Part shown: one piece after another, positions 8,574 through 17,809 of the stretch
Layout: each line of letters opens with the position of its first letter
Position numbering within the stretch: position 1 is the first letter of the stretch
From: Gluconacetobacter asukensis
Lineage (GTDB): Bacteria > Pseudomonadota > Alphaproteobacteria > Acetobacterales > Acetobacteraceae
Length of the DNA: 64,000 bases
Assembly: GCF_014174375.1 (NCBI RefSeq)
Contig: NZ_JABEQE010000001.1
Span: 434,001-498,000, forward strand
Direction of reading: 5' to 3'
Notes under the pieces: model-generated
The model's database searches: none
What the model was told of the DNA's origin: nothing
The model's input: the letters and a program-made list of their open reading frames with translations, nothing else
Program-made: the position numbers and the translations under genes

Positions 8574-9257
8574 GTGCATATCGAGCCGACGATCATCCAT
8601 GCCATCGAAGCCGCCGGCGAGGACGCGCCGGCGATCCTGCGCGCGGCGCTGACCGGCATGCCGCACGGGCGGATCGGCCTCGTCTCCTCCTTCGGCACCG
8701 AATCCGCCGTGCTGCTGGCCATGGCCGCCGAGATCGACCCGTCGGTCCCCGTGCTGTTCCTGGAAACCGGCCAGCATTTCCCCGAGACCCTGGCCTATCG
8801 TGACCAGCTCATCGAACGGCTGGGCCTGACCGGCGTGCGCAATATCAGCCCCGACCCGGCACAGATCGCAGCCCGCGACCCGCAGGGCCAGCTCTGGGCC
8901 TTCGATCCCGATGCCTGCTGCGCCCTGCGCAAGGTCGAACCGCTGGACGCGGCGATCATCCCCTTCGATGCGTGGATCACCGGCCGCAAGCGCGGCCAGG
9001 CTGCCACCCGCACCCACCTGCCGGTGATCGAGCCCCAGGCGGATGGCCGCTTCAAGATCAACCCCCTGGCGCGCTGGAATGCGGCCGAGCTGGATGCGGA
9101 AATGACACGCCGCGACCTGCCCCGCCACCCGCTCAGCCACCTGGGCTATCGCTCGATCGGCTGCGCGCCCTGCACGCGTCCGGTCGCCGAGGGCGAGGAC
9201 CCTCGCGCCGGCCGCTGGGCCGGCATGGCCAAGACCGAATGCGGCATCCACGTCTGA
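8574..9257 (+). CDS. cysH: Adenylyl-sulfate / phosphoadenylyl-sulfate reductase CysH
   Basis: A 227-residue reductase that converts activated sulfate to sulfite. The sulfonucleotide-binding loop reads SSFGTESAVLL and the C-terminal catalytic cysteine is in KTECGIH. It also has a CC pair (DPDACCALRKV) and a CxxC (GCAPC), the four cysteines that bind a [4Fe-4S] cluster in APS reductases; PAPS-specific enzymes lack them. It therefore most likely uses APS. I start at GTG 8574 because the open frame upstream is entirely repeat A4; the only purine-rich site (GAGGA) is rather far. It heads the cysH-cysD-cysNC unit. Confidence 0.93.
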   Translation: MHIEPTIIHAIEAAGEDAPAILRAALTGMPHGRIGLVSSFGTESAVLLAMAAEIDPSVPVLFLETGQHFPETLAYRDQLIERLGLTGVRNISPDPAQIAARDPQGQLWAFDPDACCALRKVEPLDAAIIPFDAWITGRKRGQAATRTHLPVIEPQADGRFKINPLARWNAAELDAEMTRRDLPRHPLSHLGYRSIGCAPCTRPVAEGEDPRAGRWAGMAKTECGIHV

Positions 9258-9314
9258 GCCCCGCCGCAACGACCCCGAACCCTTTTCTGCCGAACCTGTA
9301 AGGTAGCGCCCACC

Positions 9315-10109
9315 ATGGACGATCTCGACCAACTCGAAGCCCAGAGCATTTACATCCTGCGCGAGGCGTACCGGAAGCTGAAGCCGCTGGCCATGCTGTG
9401 GTCGCTGGGCAAGGATTCCAACGTCATGGTGTGGCTGGCGCGCAAGGCGTTCCTCGGCCGGGTGCCGTTCCCGGTGATGCATGTCGATACCGGCAAGAAA
9501 TTCCCCGAGATGTACCGCTTCCGCGACGAATATACCCGCAAGTGGGAACTGGAGCTGCTGCTGGGCGACTGCCCCCCGGTCGAGGAAATCGACCCGACCC
9601 TGCCCCCGGCCGCCCGCTCCGCCGCGCGCAAGACCGCCGGCCTGGCGACGATGATCGAGAAATACAAGCTGGAAGGCGTCATCGCCGGCATCCGCCGCGA
9701 CGAGCAGGCCACCCGCGCCAAGGAGCGCGTCTTCAGCCCGCGCGGATCGAGCCATAAATGGGACGTCCGCAACCAGCCCCCCGAATTCTGGGACCAGTAC
9801 GCCACCCCGCATGAAGAAGGCGTGCATATCCGCGTCCACCCGCTGCTGTCCTGGCGCGAGATCGACATCTGGCGCTATATCGAGCGCGAAGGCATCCCGC
9901 TGGTCGACCTGTATTTCTCCAAGAACGGCAAGCGCTATCGCTCGCTGGGCGACCAGGACATCACCAGCCCGATCGAGAGCGACGCCTCGACGGTGGCCGA
10001 AGTGATCACCGAACTGCAGACCACCCGCACGTCCGAGCGCGCCGGCCGCGCCATGGACCATGAATCGGAAGATGCGTTCGAGCGGCTGCGCGTCGCCGGC
10101 TATCTGTGA
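9315..10109 (+). CDS. cysD: Sulfate adenylyltransferase subunit 2 (small, catalytic)
   Basis: A 264-residue ATP pyrophosphatase-fold subunit that makes APS from ATP and sulfate together with CysN. Present are the PP-loop [15 protein letters not shown] (residues 31-45), [33 protein letters not shown] and the C-terminal GYL. It is shorter than the roughly 300-residue E. coli protein, mainly at the N-terminus, but all catalytic motifs are there. The gene lies 57 bp after cysH and 26 bp before cysN-cysC, in one operon. Confidence 0.96.
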   Translation: MDDLDQLEAQSIYILREAYRKLKPLAMLWSLGKDSNVMVWLARKAFLGRVPFPVMHVDTGKKFPEMYRFRDEYTRKWELELLLGDCPPVEEIDPTLPPAARSAARKTAGLATMIEKYKLEGVIAGIRRDEQATRAKERVFSPRGSSHKWDVRNQPPEFWDQYATPHEEGVHIRVHPLLSWREIDIWRYIEREGIPLVDLYFSKNGKRYRSLGDQDITSPIESDASTVAEVITELQTTRTSERAGRAMDHESEDAFERLRVAGYL

Positions 10110-10135
10110 ACCCAGCGGACGGATCGAGACACACA

Positions 10136-12013
10136 ATGAGCAACGATATCCTCCGCCAGGACGCGGCGACCCCCATCGTCATCGTCGGCCATGTCGATCA
10201 CGGCAAATCCACCCTGATCGGCCGCCTGCTGCATGACACCGACAATTTGCCCGAAGGGCGGGTGGCGCAGATCATCGAATCCAGCCGCAAGCGCGGGTTG
10301 AAGGTCGAGTGGAGCTTCCTGCTCGACAGCCTCCAGATCGAGCGCGACCAGGGCGTCACCGTCGATTCCACCCGCATCCCGTTCCTGCTGGGCAACCGGC
10401 AGTTCGTGATCGTGGACGCACCGGGCCACCGCCAGTTCCTGCGCAACATGATCACCGGCGCCGCCGATGCCGAGGCCGCCGTGCTGGTGGTCGACGCCGC
10501 AGAGGGCGCCCAGGAACAGACGCGCCGCCATGCGATGCTGCTGCGCCTGATCGGCATCCGCCACGTCATCGTGCTGATGAACAAGGTGGATCTACTGGAC
10601 TATGACGAGCAGAAGATCGCCGCCTCCGAACAGGCAGTCGCCGCCCTGCTCAAGCAGCTCGACATCGAACCCAGCCTGTTCATCCCGGCCTCGGCGCGCG
10701 AGGGCGACAATATCGCCTCCCGCTCGCCGCAGATGGCATGGTACAAGGGCCCGACCCTGACCGAGGCCCTGGCCCTGGTCCCGTCCCCCGCCGGCCGCGC
10801 CGACCTGCCGCTGCGCCTGCCGGTGCAGGATGTCTATCGCTTCGACAGCAAGCGCGTGGTTGCCGGCCGCATCGAGCGCGGCCGCGTCACGGTCGGCGAC
10901 ACGCTGGTCATCGGCACCCACGGCACCACCGCCCGCGTCGCCTCGATCGAAAGCTGGCACACCGCGCCGCAGATCTCCGCCGTGGCCGGCCAGTCGGTCG
11001 CCATCACGCTGGAACCGGACGTGATCCCCGATCGCGGCGACCTGCTGCACCGGCCGGAAGAAGCGCCGATCCGCACCGCGCGCATCCGCTCGCGCCTGTT
11101 CTGGCTGCGCCAGGAGCCGCTGCGCGTGGGCGAAAGCTTCCGCCTGCGCCTCGCCACCGCCGAGCATCAGGTCACCGTCGCCTCGATCGATTCCGTGGTG
11201 CGGCTGGACGACCTGACGGAACACGCATCCGACCACGTCCCGCCCGAAGGCTTCGCCGAGATCACCCTGGCGGCGTCGGAGAGCATCCTGTTCGACGCCT
11301 TCACCCCAGGCACCACCGACGGGCGCGGCGTCCTGGTCGATCGTCACCAGCGCATCGTCGGCGGCGCGCCGCTGATCGGCCCGGCCGATATCGCCAGCGG
11401 CACCAAGGCCATCCACCCCACCGACAGCACCGTCTCGCTGTGGGACCGGGCACAGGCGCGCGGCCATCGCGGCGGCGTGTTCTGGATGACCGGCCTGCCC
11501 GGCGCCGGCAAGAGCACCATCGCCCGCGCGGCGGAATCCCGCCTGTTCGGGCAGAAGATCGACGTCTCGGTGCTGGACGGCGACACGCTGCGCGCCGGCC
11601 TGTGCGCCGATCTGGGCTTCTCCGAGGCCGACCGCACCGAGAATGTGCGCCGCGCCGCCGCCGTCGCCCGCATCCTGGCCGAAACCGGCCAGGTGGTGCT
11701 GGTGGCGCTGATCTCGCCGCGCGCCGCCGACCGCGAACTGGCGCGCCAGGTGGTGGGCGAAGGCTTCCACGAGATCTTCGTCGATGCCGACCAGGCGACC
11801 TGCGAGGCCCGCGACCCCAAGGGCCTGTACCAGGCCGCCCGCGCCGGCCGCATCACCGGCTTCACCGGGATCGACGCCCCGTACGACACCCCCGCCAGCC
11901 CCGACCTGCACCTGCCCACCGGCACGGGCAGCGTGGGCGAGGTCGCGGATCGTCTGGCCGCCTATGTGGCCGACAGCGTCGTGCTGGCCGAGGGCACCCG
12001 CCGCCGCTCCTGA
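10136..12013 (+). CDS. cysNC: Bifunctional sulfate adenylyltransferase subunit 1 / adenylyl-sulfate kinase (CysN-CysC fusion)
   Basis: A 625-residue fusion. Residues about 10-420 are the GTPase CysN, with G1 [13 protein letters not shown]3 [12 protein letters not shown] and G4 NKVDL, followed by two beta-barrel domains. Residues about 440-615 are APS kinase CysC, with Walker [26 protein letters not shown] and [19 protein letters not shown]. CysN drives APS synthesis by GTP hydrolysis; CysC makes PAPS. A GTG 30 bp upstream (10106) is in frame, but ATG 10136 matches the family start. The kinase implies PAPS can be made even though CysH looks APS-type. Confidence 0.96.
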   Translation: MSNDILRQDAATPIVIVGHVDHGKSTLIGRLLHDTDNLPEGRVAQIIESSRKRGLKVEWSFLLDSLQIERDQGVTVDSTRIPFLLGNRQFVIVDAPGHRQFLRNMITGAADAEAAVLVVDAAEGAQEQTRRHAMLLRLIGIRHVIVLMNKVDLLDYDEQKIAASEQAVAALLKQLDIEPSLFIPASAREGDNIASRSPQMAWYKGPTLTEALALVPSPAGRADLPLRLPVQDVYRFDSKRVVAGRIERGRVTVGDTLVIGTHGTTARVASIESWHTAPQISAVAGQSVAITLEPDVIPDRGDLLHRPEEAPIRTARIRSRLFWLRQEPLRVGESFRLRLATAEHQVTVASIDSVVRLDDLTEHASDHVPPEGFAEITLAASESILFDAFTPGTTDGRGVLVDRHQRIVGGAPLIGPADIASGTKAIHPTDSTVSLWDRAQARGHRGGVFWMTGLPGAGKSTIARAAESRLFGQKIDVSVLDGDTLRAGLCADLGFSEADRTENVRRAAAVARILAETGQVVLVALISPRAADRELARQVVGEGFHEIFVDADQATCEARDPKGLYQAARAGRITGFTGIDAPYDTPASPDLHLPTGTGSVGEVADRLAAYVADSVVLAEGTRRRS

Positions 12014-12041
12014 CCGGAGGGCGGCCCCATACGAAGAGTGT

Positions 12042-12066
12042 AATGCACGATTAATAATCGTGCATT
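12042..12066 (+). terminator. AT-rich stem-loop after cysNC
   Basis: AATGCACGAT (12042-12051) and ATCGTGCATT (12057-12066) form a perfect 10 bp stem with a 5-base loop, 30 bp after the cysNC stop. The following bases are pyrimidine-rich (CCTCTTGT) but not a true U run. It could be a terminator or a regulator site. Confidence 0.45.
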
Positions 12067-12070
12067 CCTC

Positions 12071-12114
12071 TTGTATTGGCCCCACGTAACCCCTAATGAC
12101 CCTGTAGAACAGGG
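12071..12114 (+). promoter_or_regulatory. Probable internal promoter and hairpin before DUF2849-cysI
   Basis: TTGTAT (12071-12076), a 17 bp spacer and TAATGA (12094-12099) make a plausible sigma-70 promoter directly downstream of the stem-loop. CCCTGT-AGA-ACAGGG (12100-12114) lies immediately after the -10 box, where a repressor or attenuator could act. Together they suggest the sulfite reductase genes form a second transcription unit. Confidence 0.4.
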
Positions 12115-12161
12115 GAGCATCCTGTCGGCACCGGCCGGATCGGGTAAAAGAGGACTGACCA

Positions 12162-12500
12162 GTGAGCGATGTCAGGAACAACCGCCGCGAGGCGGGCGGT
12201 TCAAGCGTGATCACCGCCAACCGGCTGCTGGACGGGCGCATCGTCTGGCAGGTGGAAGAGGGCACATGGTCGACGCTGATCGACGACGCCCGGATCATCC
12301 CCAATGATGAGATCGAGGCCGCGATCGCCCACGCCGCCGGCCGCCAGCAGGCCGACGGGCTGGTCGGCGTCTATGGCGTGCAGGTGGATGCCGAGGCCGC
12401 AACACCGACTCCCGTGACGGTGCGCGAGCGCATCCGCGCCTTCGGCCCCACCGTCCATCCCGATTTCACGCCCGCAGCCGAGCTCGAAGCCCATGCCTGA
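12162..12500 (+). CDS. DUF2849-type small protein linked to sulfite reductase
   Basis: A 112-residue protein opening MSDVRNNRREAGGSSVITANRLLDGRIVWQVEEGTW. The block VITANRLLDGRIVW is typical of DUF2849 proteins, which lie next to cysI or cysG in many alphaproteobacteria. The function is unknown; a helper in siroheme or sulfite reductase maturation is an inference from position only. It begins at a GTG (12162) after GAGGA at good distance, and its 3' end overlaps the cysI start by 8 bp, so the two are translationally coupled. No membrane segment or cysteine motif is seen. Confidence 0.75.
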   Translation: MSDVRNNRREAGGSSVITANRLLDGRIVWQVEEGTWSTLIDDARIIPNDEIEAAIAHAAGRQQADGLVGVYGVQVDAEAATPTPVTVRERIRAFGPTVHPDFTPAAELEAHA

Positions 12501-14187
12501 CACCATCCCAGCACCCGCGCTGCCCGTCGGGCATTACGGCTACGACCAGGTGGACCGCGCCTTCCTGGCCGACCGGGTCGAGCAGTTCCGCGACCAGGTG
12601 GCCCGCCGCATCGCCGGCACCCTGTCCGAGGACGAGTTCAAGCCCCTGCGCCTGATGAACGGGCTGTATCTGCAGCTCCACGCCTACATGCTGCGCATCG
12701 CCGTCCCCTATGGCGTGCTGGATTCCCGCCAGCTGCGCGAACTGGCCCATATCGCCCGCACCTACGACCGCGATTACGGCCATTTCACCACCCGCCAGAA
12801 TCTCCAGTTCAACTGGATCAAGCTGGAAGACACGCCCGACATCCTGGCCCGCCTGGCCGATGTCGACATGCACGCCATCCAGACCAGCGGCAACTGCATC
12901 CGCAACGTGACCTGCGACCAGTTCGCGGGCGCGGCACAGGACGAGCTGGTCGATCCGCGCGTCCATGCCGAAATCCTGCGGCAATGGTCCACCCTGCACC
13001 CGGAATTCACCTTCCTGCCGCGCAAGTTCAAGATCGCGATCAGCGGCAGCCCGAACGACCGCGTGGCCGCCCGCTTCCACGATATCGGCCTGGTCGCCAA
13101 GCCGGCGCCGGACGGCGGCACGCAGTTCGACGTCTTCGTGGGCGGCGGCATGGGCCGCACCCCCATCGTCGGCGTGCACCTGCGCGACGACCTGCCGGAA
13201 GAAGACCTGCTGGCCTATCTGGAGGCCATGGTCCGCGTCTATAACGAGTACGGCCGCCGCGATAATATCTACAAGGCGCGGATCAAGATCCTGGTCCAGG
13301 CGCTGGGCACCGAAGGCTATCGCCAGAAAGTCGATGCCGAATTCGCGGCCATGAACCGCGCCCGCTACCGCCTGCCGCCCGAAACCGTCGCCGCCATCCG
13401 CGCCCGCTTCGGCACGCCGGACCTGCACGCGCCCGACGACGCGGCGGCCCAGCTCGACCGCGCCCGCCGCGCCGATCCGGCCTTCGACCGCTGGGTCCGC
13501 ACCAACACAAACCCGCATCGCGCGCCCGGCTACATCTCGGCCGTCATCTCGCTCAAGCCCGCCGGCGGCATCCCCGGCGACGCGACTTCGGCACAGATGG
13601 ACCTCATCGCCGACCTCGCGGATCGCTACGCATTCGGCGAAATCCGCGTCACCCACATGCAGAACCTCGTGCTGGGCCATGTGCGGCAGGACGAACTTTA
13701 TGCCGTCTGGCAGGCCCTGCGCGGGGCCGACCTCGCCGCGGCCAATATCGGCCTGATCGGCGACATCATCGCCTGCCCCGGGCTCGATTACTGCTCGCTG
13801 GCCAATGCGCGCTCGATCCCGATCGCCCAGAAGCTCAGCGCCCGTTTCGCCAGTCCCGAATTGCAGGAAACGATCGGCCCGATCGAGATCAAGATCTCGG
13901 GCTGCATCAATGCCTGCGGCCATCACCATGCCGGCCATATCGGCATCCTGGGCGTGGACAAGAAAGGCGAGGAATATTTCCAGCTCACGCTGGGCGGCTC
14001 GCCGGGCAGCGACGCCTCGGTCGGCCAGATCCTCGGCCCGGCCCTGCCCGAGGACGCGACCGTGGACGCCATCGCCCGCCTGGTCGATGCCTATCTGGTC
14101 CACCGCACCGGGGGCGAACGCTTCCTGGATACCTACCGGCGCCTGGGCGCCGCCCTGTTCAAGGATGCCGTCTATGCCACTGCTTGA
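12493..14187 (+). CDS. cysI: Sulfite reductase hemoprotein (nitrite/sulfite reductase family)
   Basis: A 564-residue siroheme/[4Fe-4S] enzyme reducing sulfite to sulfide by six electrons. The two half-domains are recognisable (FTTRQNLQFNWIKLEDTPDIL and FGEIRVTHMQNLVLGHV), as are the cluster ligands CPGLDYC and CINACGHHH near residues 430 and 475. The family also includes assimilatory nitrite reductases, but the setting among cysHDNC, DUF2849 and DUF934 points to sulfite. No flavoprotein subunit CysJ is nearby, so the electron donor is probably a ferredoxin or a distant reductase. The 3' end overlaps the next gene by 14 bp. Confidence 0.93.
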   Translation: MPDTIPAPALPVGHYGYDQVDRAFLADRVEQFRDQVARRIAGTLSEDEFKPLRLMNGLYLQLHAYMLRIAVPYGVLDSRQLRELAHIARTYDRDYGHFTTRQNLQFNWIKLEDTPDILARLADVDMHAIQTSGNCIRNVTCDQFAGAAQDELVDPRVHAEILRQWSTLHPEFTFLPRKFKIAISGSPNDRVAARFHDIGLVAKPAPDGGTQFDVFVGGGMGRTPIVGVHLRDDLPEEDLLAYLEAMVRVYNEYGRRDNIYKARIKILVQALGTEGYRQKVDAEFAAMNRARYRLPPETVAAIRARFGTPDLHAPDDAAAQLDRARRADPAFDRWVRTNTNPHRAPGYISAVISLKPAGGIPGDATSAQMDLIADLADRYAFGEIRVTHMQNLVLGHVRQDELYAVWQALRGADLAAANIGLIGDIIACPGLDYCSLANARSIPIAQKLSARFASPELQETIGPIEIKISGCINACGHHHAGHIGILGVDKKGEEYFQLTLGGSPGSDASVGQILGPALPEDATVDAIARLVDAYLVHRTGGERFLDTYRRLGAALFKDAVYATA

Positions 14188-14662
14188 AAACGGACGGCTC
14201 GTCCCTGACATCTGGACGATTCTCGACGAAGAAGCTCCTTTTCCCGCCACCGGCCCGGTCATCGTGCCGCTCTCCCGGCTGGAAGAAGGGCTGGCCCGCG
14301 CGCCCGGCGAGAAACTGGGCGTCGCGATCCCGCAGGACGCCGAAATCGACACGCTGCGCACCGTCCTGCCCCGCCTGTCGCTGGTAGCCGTCACCTTCCC
14401 GATCTTCCGCGACGGCCGCGCCTTCAGCCAGGCCCGCGCCCTGCGCGAACACCTGCACTTCACCGGCGAAATCCGCGCCACCGGCAAGCCCCTGCCCGAC
14501 CAGTACGAGTTCCTGCTCCGCTGCGGCGTCTCGACCGTCGACCTTCCCCCCGGCAGCGACCCGGAAGTCTGGGCCCGCGCCCACACACGCTTCCGCACCG
14601 CCTACCAGCCGTCGGTCCTTGGCGAACGCGCCGAAGGCGTCACACTGCGCCGGGTGCTCTGA
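14174..14662 (+). CDS. DUF934 protein of the sulfite reductase locus
   Basis: A 162-residue cytoplasmic protein. The central block FPIFRDGRAFSQARALREHL and the following DQYEFLLRCGVSTVDLP are characteristic of DUF934 proteins, which are almost always encoded right after cysI in proteobacteria lacking CysJ. A role in electron transfer to, or assembly of, sulfite reductase has been guessed from this linkage but is not established. The ATG at 14174 lies inside cysI (overlap 14 bp), showing translational coupling. Repeat B1 starts 8 bp after the stop. Confidence 0.8.
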   Translation: MPLLENGRLVPDIWTILDEEAPFPATGPVIVPLSRLEEGLARAPGEKLGVAIPQDAEIDTLRTVLPRLSLVAVTFPIFRDGRAFSQARALREHLHFTGEIRATGKPLPDQYEFLLRCGVSTVDLPPGSDPEVWARAHTRFRTAYQPSVLGERAEGVTLRRVL

Positions 14663-14669
14663 TCTCTCT

Positions 14670-14789
14670 GTTCTTTTTTGAAAAAAAGAACCAAAAAACT
14701 TTGATTCGTTCAGGGACGTCGTGTGCCCCCAGCACAAGGCTCCTGAACGAATCAAAGTCTTTTTGCTTCTTTTTCTTCAGAAAAAGAAG
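14670..14789 (+). repeat. Family B AT-rich palindromic element, copy B1
   Basis: Three stem-loops in a row. GTTCTTTTTT-GA-AAAAAAGAAC spans 14670-14691; a long stem pairs ACTTTGATTCGTTCAGG (14698-14714) with CCTGAACGAATCAAAGT (14742-14758); CTTCTTTTTC-TTCA-GAAAAAGAAG spans 14766-14789. The end hairpins resemble factor-independent terminators for both directions. It separates the sulfite reductase unit from the lipid A operon. Confidence 0.85.
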
Positions 14790-14849
14790 AAACACTCCTC
14801 CCGCACGCACCTCTTCCGCCCGACAGTCGCGCATGCTACCGCCGAACCC

Positions 14850-16826
14850 ATGACACGACGCGGCATGCTGAAACGCCTGACGGCGACGGGCGCGGCCCGC
14901 GCGGCGGCGATCGGCCTGCTGCGCTCCTATCTGCGGCTGGCGATCGGCACCACGCGCTGGACGTTCGACATCCACCCCGACGCCTATCCGCTGCTGACCG
15001 GCCAAGGCGAACATTCCGTGCTGGTCGCCTTCTGGCATGAAGCGCTGGCCCTGACCCCGGCGCTGCTCTGGTGGTCCACCGCCCGCAATCCGACACTCCG
15101 ACCCCATGTCCTGATCAGCCGCAACCGCGACGGCCGACTGATCGCCGACATCATCGCCCCGTGGGGCGCCGGCACCATCGCCGGTTCCACCGACCGCAAG
15201 GGCAAGGACAAGGGCGGGGCGGCGGCACTGCGCCAGTTGCTGACCCTGATCCGGGGCGGCAACCCGGTCGTCATCACCCCCGACGGCCCGCGCGGCCCAC
15301 GCCGGCAGGTCGAACAGGGGGTCATCGGCCTGGCCCGCCTGTCCGGCGCACCCATCGTCCCCGTGGGCGGCTGGTGCGCCAACTGGCGGCTGGGCGGCTG
15401 GGACCGCATGATGATCCCCCTGCCCTTCGGACGCGGCCGGATCGTCTGCGGCGCACCGATCGCCGTCACCCGCGACGATCAGGACACCGCCCCCACCCAC
15501 CTCGCCACCGCGCTCGACGCCGCCATGCACGCCGCCACTCCCGCCCGCGCGCGTGCGGCCCAACGCGTATGGGCCGGGCTGGCCACCCTGCTCGCCCCGG
15601 CCCTGACCCTGCTGCTGCACCGCCGCCTGGCACGCGGCAAGGAAGTGCGCGGCCGCCAGCGCGAGCGCATGGGCCTGACCGCCCGCCCCCGTCCAGCCGG
15701 CAGGCTGGTCTGGCTGCACGCCGCCAGCGTGGGCGAAACCCAGTCGATCCTGCCCGTGATCACGGAACTTCTGGCCCGCGACGCCGCCCTGCACGTGCTG
15801 CTCACCACCGCCACCGTCACCGCCGCCAACCTGCTGGAGCAGCGACTGGCCGGCACGGCGGAGGGCGCGCGTGTCATCCACCAGTTCGTGCCGCTGGATG
15901 TCCCCCGCTGGATCGGCCGCTTCCTCCGCCACTGGCGCCCCGACGCCGCCGCGCTGACGGAAAGCGAACTCTGGCCCAACCTGATCGAGGCCTGCCACCG
16001 CAAGGGCATCCCGCTGGCGCTGCTGAATGCCCGCCTGTCCGACCGCGCACGAACCGGGTGGGGCCGCCTGCCCGGCCTGGCCGACCGCATGCTGGGCCGT
16101 TTCACGTGGATCGCCGCCCGCTCGGACCTCGACGCCACCCGCCTCCGGGCGCTGGGCGCCACGCGGATCGACATACCGGGCGACCTCAAGAACGCCGCCC
16201 CACCCCTGCCGGCCGACCCGGCCGCAATCGCCCACCTGCGCACCCTGCTGGCCGACCGCCCGGTCTGGCTGGCCGCCGCAACCCATGAGGGCGAGGAAGA
16301 ACAGATAGCCGACGCCGCCCGGCAACTCCGCACGCGCCACCCGGACCTGCTGACCATCATCGTGCCCCGCCATCCCGAACGCGGCCCGGCCATTGCCGAA
16401 ACTTTGGGCAACGCCCCCCGCCGCGCGGCAGGGCAGGAACCCGGCCCGAACGATACCTTCTGGATCTGCGACACGCTGGGCGAACTCGGCCTGTTCTATC
16501 GCGTCGTGCCGATCGCCTTCATCGGCAACAGCCTGCCGGGCCCCGGCCGGCGCGGCGGCCACAACCCGCTGGAACCCGCCCGCTTCGGCACCGCCCTGGC
16601 CACCGGCCCCCTGACGGAAAATTTCCTCGACGCCTTCGCCCGCCTGGGGGACGCGGTGCGCGTGGTGCCCGATGCCGGCGCACTGGCCGAATGGGTCCAC
16701 ATCATGCTGGCCGACCCCGCCCGCCGCGCCGAGGCCGGACATCAGGCCGAGGCCGCCACCCACGCCGATTCCACCCTCCCCACCTGTCTGGCCACGCGCC
16801 TGCTGGCCCTGATGGATGCACGCTGA
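14850..16826 (+). CDS. waaA: DUF374 acyltransferase-like domain fused to Kdo transferase (WaaA/KdtA)
   Basis: A 658-residue fusion. Residues about 1-230 are DUF374, a PlsC-like acyltransferase-related domain: LVAFWHEALAL, SRNRDGRLIADIIAPWGAGT, TPDGPRGPRR and LARLSGAPIVPVG. Residues about 240-658 are Kdo transferase: LHAASVGETQSILPVI with the catalytic Glu, LLTTATVTAANLL, TESELWPNLIEA, a C-terminal half with RHPERGPAIAETL, and GGHNPLEPA. WaaA adds Kdo to lipid IVA at the inner membrane. ATG 14850 avoids translating repeat B1. lpxK follows with a 1 bp overlap, so a lipid A operon is clear. The two parts are usually separate proteins. Confidence 0.9.
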   Translation: MTRRGMLKRLTATGAARAAAIGLLRSYLRLAIGTTRWTFDIHPDAYPLLTGQGEHSVLVAFWHEALALTPALLWWSTARNPTLRPHVLISRNRDGRLIADIIAPWGAGTIAGSTDRKGKDKGGAAALRQLLTLIRGGNPVVITPDGPRGPRRQVEQGVIGLARLSGAPIVPVGGWCANWRLGGWDRMMIPLPFGRGRIVCGAPIAVTRDDQDTAPTHLATALDAAMHAATPARARAAQRVWAGLATLLAPALTLLLHRRLARGKEVRGRQRERMGLTARPRPAGRLVWLHAASVGETQSILPVITELLARDAALHVLLTTATVTAANLLEQRLAGTAEGARVIHQFVPLDVPRWIGRFLRHWRPDAAALTESELWPNLIEACHRKGIPLALLNARLSDRARTGWGRLPGLADRMLGRFTWIAARSDLDATRLRALGATRIDIPGDLKNAAPPLPADPAAIAHLRTLLADRPVWLAAATHEGEEEQIADAARQLRTRHPDLLTIIVPRHPERGPAIAETLGNAPRRAAGQEPGPNDTFWICDTLGELGLFYRVVPIAFIGNSLPGPGRRGGHNPLEPARFGTALATGPLTENFLDAFARLGDAVRVVPDAGALAEWVHIMLADPARRAEAGHQAEAATHADSTLPTCLATRLLALMDAR

Positions 16827-17809
16827 TGCGCGCCCCCCGCTTCTGGTCCGATAGCGATGACAGCTGGCCGGCCCGGTTTCTGGCCCCCGCCGCCACCCTC
16901 TACGCCCACGCCACCGCCCGGCGGGTGCGCCAGCCGGGCTGGCATGCCCCCATCCCGGTCCTGTGCTGCGGCAACCTGACCGCCGGCGGCGCGGGCAAGA
17001 CGACACTGGCGCTCGATCTGGTCGCCCGGCTGGCCGCACGCGGCCGACGCGTGCATGTGCTCACGCGTGGCTATGGCCGCCGCCGCGCCGGGCTGCTGCG
17101 GGTCGATCCCACCCGCCATACCGCCGCCGATGTCGGGGACGAGGCCCTGCTGCTGGCGTCCCTCGCCCCCACCCATGTCTCGGCCGACCGCGCGGCCGGC
17201 GCCCGGGCGGCGATCGCCGAAGGCGCGGACTGCCTGGTGATGGATGACGGGTTCCAGAACCCCGGCCTCCATCAGGACATGAAGCTGCTGGTCATCGACG
17301 GCGCCAGCGGCTTCGGCAACGGTCACGTCATCCCCGCCGGCCCGCTGCGCGAACCGGTCGCAACCGGCGCCGCCCGAGCCCACGCCGCCATCCTGATCGG
17401 CGACGACCGCACCGGCGCCCTCGCCCGCCTGCCGGGCCACCTGCCGGTCCTGCGCGCCGATCTGGCCATGCAGGACGCAACCCCGCTGCTGGCCGGCCAG
17501 CCGGCCATCGCCTTCGCCGGCATCGGCCGGCCCGAGAAATTCTTCGACGGGCTGCGCGCCCAGGGCATCACGCCGGCAGCCTGCGTCCCCTTCGCCGACC
17601 ATCACCCCTACACGCCCCGCGACCTGAAGCGCCTGCTGGCGCTGGCCACAACCCACGGCGCGGCACTGCTGACCACCCCAAAGGACGCAGCCCGCCTGCC
17701 CCAGGCATTCCGGGCCCGGATCCGCACCGTCGGCGTCAGCCTGGCATGGGCCGACCCCGCCGCGCCGGAACGCCTGCTGGACCAATGGCTGGAAAGCGCC
17801 CCCCGATGA
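16826..17809 (+). CDS. lpxK: Tetraacyldisaccharide 4'-kinase
   Basis: A 327-residue membrane-associated kinase that phosphorylates the 4' position of lipid A disaccharide. The P-loop reads CCGNLTAGGAGKTTLA (about residues 46-61) and the family motif DDGFQNPGLHQD lies near residue 140. TTPKDAARLP near the C-terminus is also typical. It starts at an ATG sharing one base with the waaA stop and ends in an ATGA overlap with the next acyltransferase, so the three genes are tightly coupled. The length is normal. Confidence 0.96.
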   Translation: MRAPRFWSDSDDSWPARFLAPAATLYAHATARRVRQPGWHAPIPVLCCGNLTAGGAGKTTLALDLVARLAARGRRVHVLTRGYGRRRAGLLRVDPTRHTAADVGDEALLLASLAPTHVSADRAAGARAAIAEGADCLVMDDGFQNPGLHQDMKLLVIDGASGFGNGHVIPAGPLREPVATGAARAHAAILIGDDRTGALARLPGHLPVLRADLAMQDATPLLAGQPAIAFAGIGRPEKFFDGLRAQGITPAACVPFADHHPYTPRDLKRLLALATTHGAALLTTPKDAARLPQAFRARIRTVGVSLAWADPAAPERLLDQWLESAPR

